From NCBI GenBank assembly GCA_030077755.1, contig JAQJZZ010000010.1:2728001-2792000 (forward strand): a DNA stretch of 64,000 bases. Direction: 5' to 3'. How positions within the stretch are numbered: the first letter of the stretch is position 1; the number at the start of each line of letters is the position of its first letter. Below are positions 58,545 to 64,000 of this stretch, one piece after another. A model generated the notes under the pieces. That model did not search any database and was not told the origin of the DNA. It saw only the letters and a list, made by a program, of their open reading frames with translations. Made by a program: the position numbers and the translations under genes. This DNA comes from Filosporella fistucella (Eukaryota > Ascomycota > Leotiomycetes > Helotiales).

Positions 58545-59108
58545 CTATGCGAACGCCGGAATGCCTCGAAGTCTGCCTATGGCTTCTTCTTCCATCAAAC
58601 CACCCCGCACGGCAGCACTAACAACATTTCGCACCCACGTCTGGCAATTCTCCCCATACTCTGTCCGCGGCATCGCCGCCCCTCGCACAATTCTCATGAA
58701 CTCGTCCACATTGTCAATGCTTCCAAGGACTGTTCCACTGTTGTACTTCCCAGAGGCTCTCACTCCATCCTCACGCCTCCAAACCGAGCTCTTATGCGTG
58801 ACTTTATGAGCCTCCTGCTCTTCTCTCCGCCAGAAGCCCCGATTTCCATTCCCTTCATGCCACCAGACATCCAATACTGGGCCCCCATTTGACTCTTGAG
58901 ATTGAAGGTAGATTGCCCAATGTAATGGAGCATTGCCTTGCGTGAAAGTAAGGATGCATAAATCGTAGGTTTCGGCCTGGTCGAAGGAAGGTGCAGAATC
59001 GAGTAGTTCAAAGAAAGAGTTAAAGAGGTCAAATGAATTCAATTGTTTGTAGGAGTCCACTGGTTCTTCGTAGGTTGAGCCACTGTACCATTGAGAGTAG
59101 TATGACAT
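58545..59108 (-). CDS. Conserved fungal protein of unknown function
   Basis: Single exon, 187 aa. Shows CILTFTQGNAPLHWAIYLQS, LDVWWHEGN, NCQTWVRNVVSAAVRGGL and EEAIGRLRGIPAF. The His (HWAIYL) and Cys (NCQTWV) arrangement recalls fungal PPPDE/NlpC-like hypothetical proteins, where such residues may be catalytic. That link is from pattern only. No signal peptide or membrane segment. Confidence 0.65.
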   Translation of the reverse strand: MSYYSQWYSGSTYEEPVDSYKQLNSFDLFNSFFELLDSAPSFDQAETYDLCILTFTQGNAPLHWAIYLQSQESNGGPVLDVWWHEGNGNRGFWRREEQEAHKVTHKSSVWRREDGVRASGKYNSGTVLGSIDNVDEFMRIVRGAAMPRTEYGENCQTWVRNVVSAAVRGGLMEEEAIGRLRGIPAFA

Positions 59109-60169
59109 AATCTCGAGAATATTTGATGGAGAAGCTGGAAATTGAGGATTTGCGTTCTCAAAATCGGATGTCTAGAATTGACTTTTGTGAGGCTGATAGC
59201 GGCAAAGATATATCTGTGTATTGGGAATCAGAGTCTCGCACAGGGACTCCTATGAGTCTTATCTTTGTACTGCCTCTGCAGTGGCAACTTCTTACTCAAA
59301 GAGGCAAGCTGTAGCATGAACAATTGGCCCAAGCAAAACCCCTAAAAAGAGAATGCTTGAAAGCGTTCAGTGGCGCTTGCCTTGCAGAAGAGCTCTTCAG
59401 TCTCAGCCATGTGTCAATGCTTCGCAAAATGATTCGCTGCAGAATTTGCCACGGCTGAAATTATGCCATTTTTGTGCAATAAAAATACACCTCAACAGCC
59501 ACTCAATAAATTGGCACAACATCAAGCTTTTCTGACGTGGTAAGAGCGCTAAGTCTACCCTGGTTCCCCGTTTGCCGCAAGCAAGATCATTCATGCACAG
59601 TTGGAAAGATATATTTGTCCCAGACGTCGTCATTCCTCATCGCTCAACACAAGTATAGGAAAGCTGCAGGTAACCTAGAGGGATGAGTGTATGGAGCTTG
59701 TATGTGAGTCGGAAACAGAATGGAAATAGCATTCCATGAAAAAAATGAGCAGGCTGCGGTGGTGGGTTGGACGTCCCTTCTGTTTCTGGCTCAGCCTCAA
59801 CCTGTGAATGACCTCGCTTACACCCAATAAGGAAAGCTAGAACGACTGCATTCATGTAGCAATTCTTGCCAACGGGGCAACCGTCATCCTACCGTCACTT
59901 CAGAAGGTTTTCGACAAGAAGATAGGGAAGATGAAGGATTACTCACAGAGAAGATAGTCCGATTCAGACAGTCGCAATAAAGTAGAGGTACATCTGATTT
60001 AAAGAGCAAAAACGGGAGAGGACATTCTCATTATCTCAAAATCATCGCATCCTGTGAAAACATTTAGGTGAACGAAACCAGCATTGGTATAAAACATATC
60101 ATCATCCCTCATCCCTCCTTCCTTCCTTACCCCACTACCCCTCAATCCCGTGACACACATCACGTGCAT
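59109..60169. other. Intergenic, no gene seen
   Basis: About 1.1 kb between the unknown-function gene and the glycerol kinase stop. No credible coding frame. Confidence 0.45.

Positions 60170-64000
<3,831 letters not shown>

Overview
This is a nuclear segment from a filamentous ascomycete (Pezizomycotina). Genes carry short introns, mostly 47-70 nt, with GT..AG ends and CTRAC-type branch sites. The gene set (HET domain, NACHT-ankyrin, ZZ-finger protein with a STAND-like N-terminus, spherulin-4, HsbA, PelF-like glycosyltransferase) is typical of that group. A leotiomycete is my best guess, from overall protein flavour only. I assembled 19 protein-coding genes, joining exons by splice sites and reading frame, plus one probable pseudogene fragment and one poorly supported ORF.

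Region 1 (0.9-16.1 kb) is the highlight. It looks like an exopolysaccharide locus of the galactosaminogalactan (GAG) type: a UDP-glucose 4-epimerase (uge3-like), two tandem spherulin-4/GH135 genes (sph3-like, one membrane anchored and one not), and a divergently transcribed glycosyltransferase of about 2840 residues. That protein has an N-terminal barrel-like domain, a block of membrane helices and a C-terminal PelF-like GT4 domain (gtb3-like). The epimerase would supply UDP-Gal/UDP-GalNAc, the GT4 protein would polymerise and export, and the Sph3-like hydrolases would trim the chain. Deacetylase (agd3) and endo-galactosaminidase (ega3) partners are not in the window; the left edge lies only about 0.9 kb beyond uge3.

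Region 2 (16.2-31.3 kb) holds a DHA1-type MFS exporter, a 2-oxoglutarate/Fe(II) oxygenase, a protein kinase with an unsettled 5' end, an F-box protein, a secreted alanine-rich protein, and the enoyl reductase of very-long-chain fatty acid synthesis (TSC13).

Region 3 (31.8-53.9 kb) holds a NACHT-ankyrin NLR with seven near-identical 33-residue repeats, an HsbA-like secreted protein, a CCC1/VIT vacuolar iron transporter, a DOCK-family exchange factor with an N-terminal SH3 domain, a HET-domain protein, a type I pyroglutamyl peptidase and a secreted GH43 glycosidase.

Region 4 (54.9-64 kb) contains a broken gene fragment beside a very AT-rich tract that looks like RIP-degraded repeat DNA, then a protein joining a STAND/HeLo-like N-terminus to a ZZ zinc finger, a conserved fungal protein of unknown function, and glycerol kinase (GUT1). 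The last 2 kb show no convincing gene.
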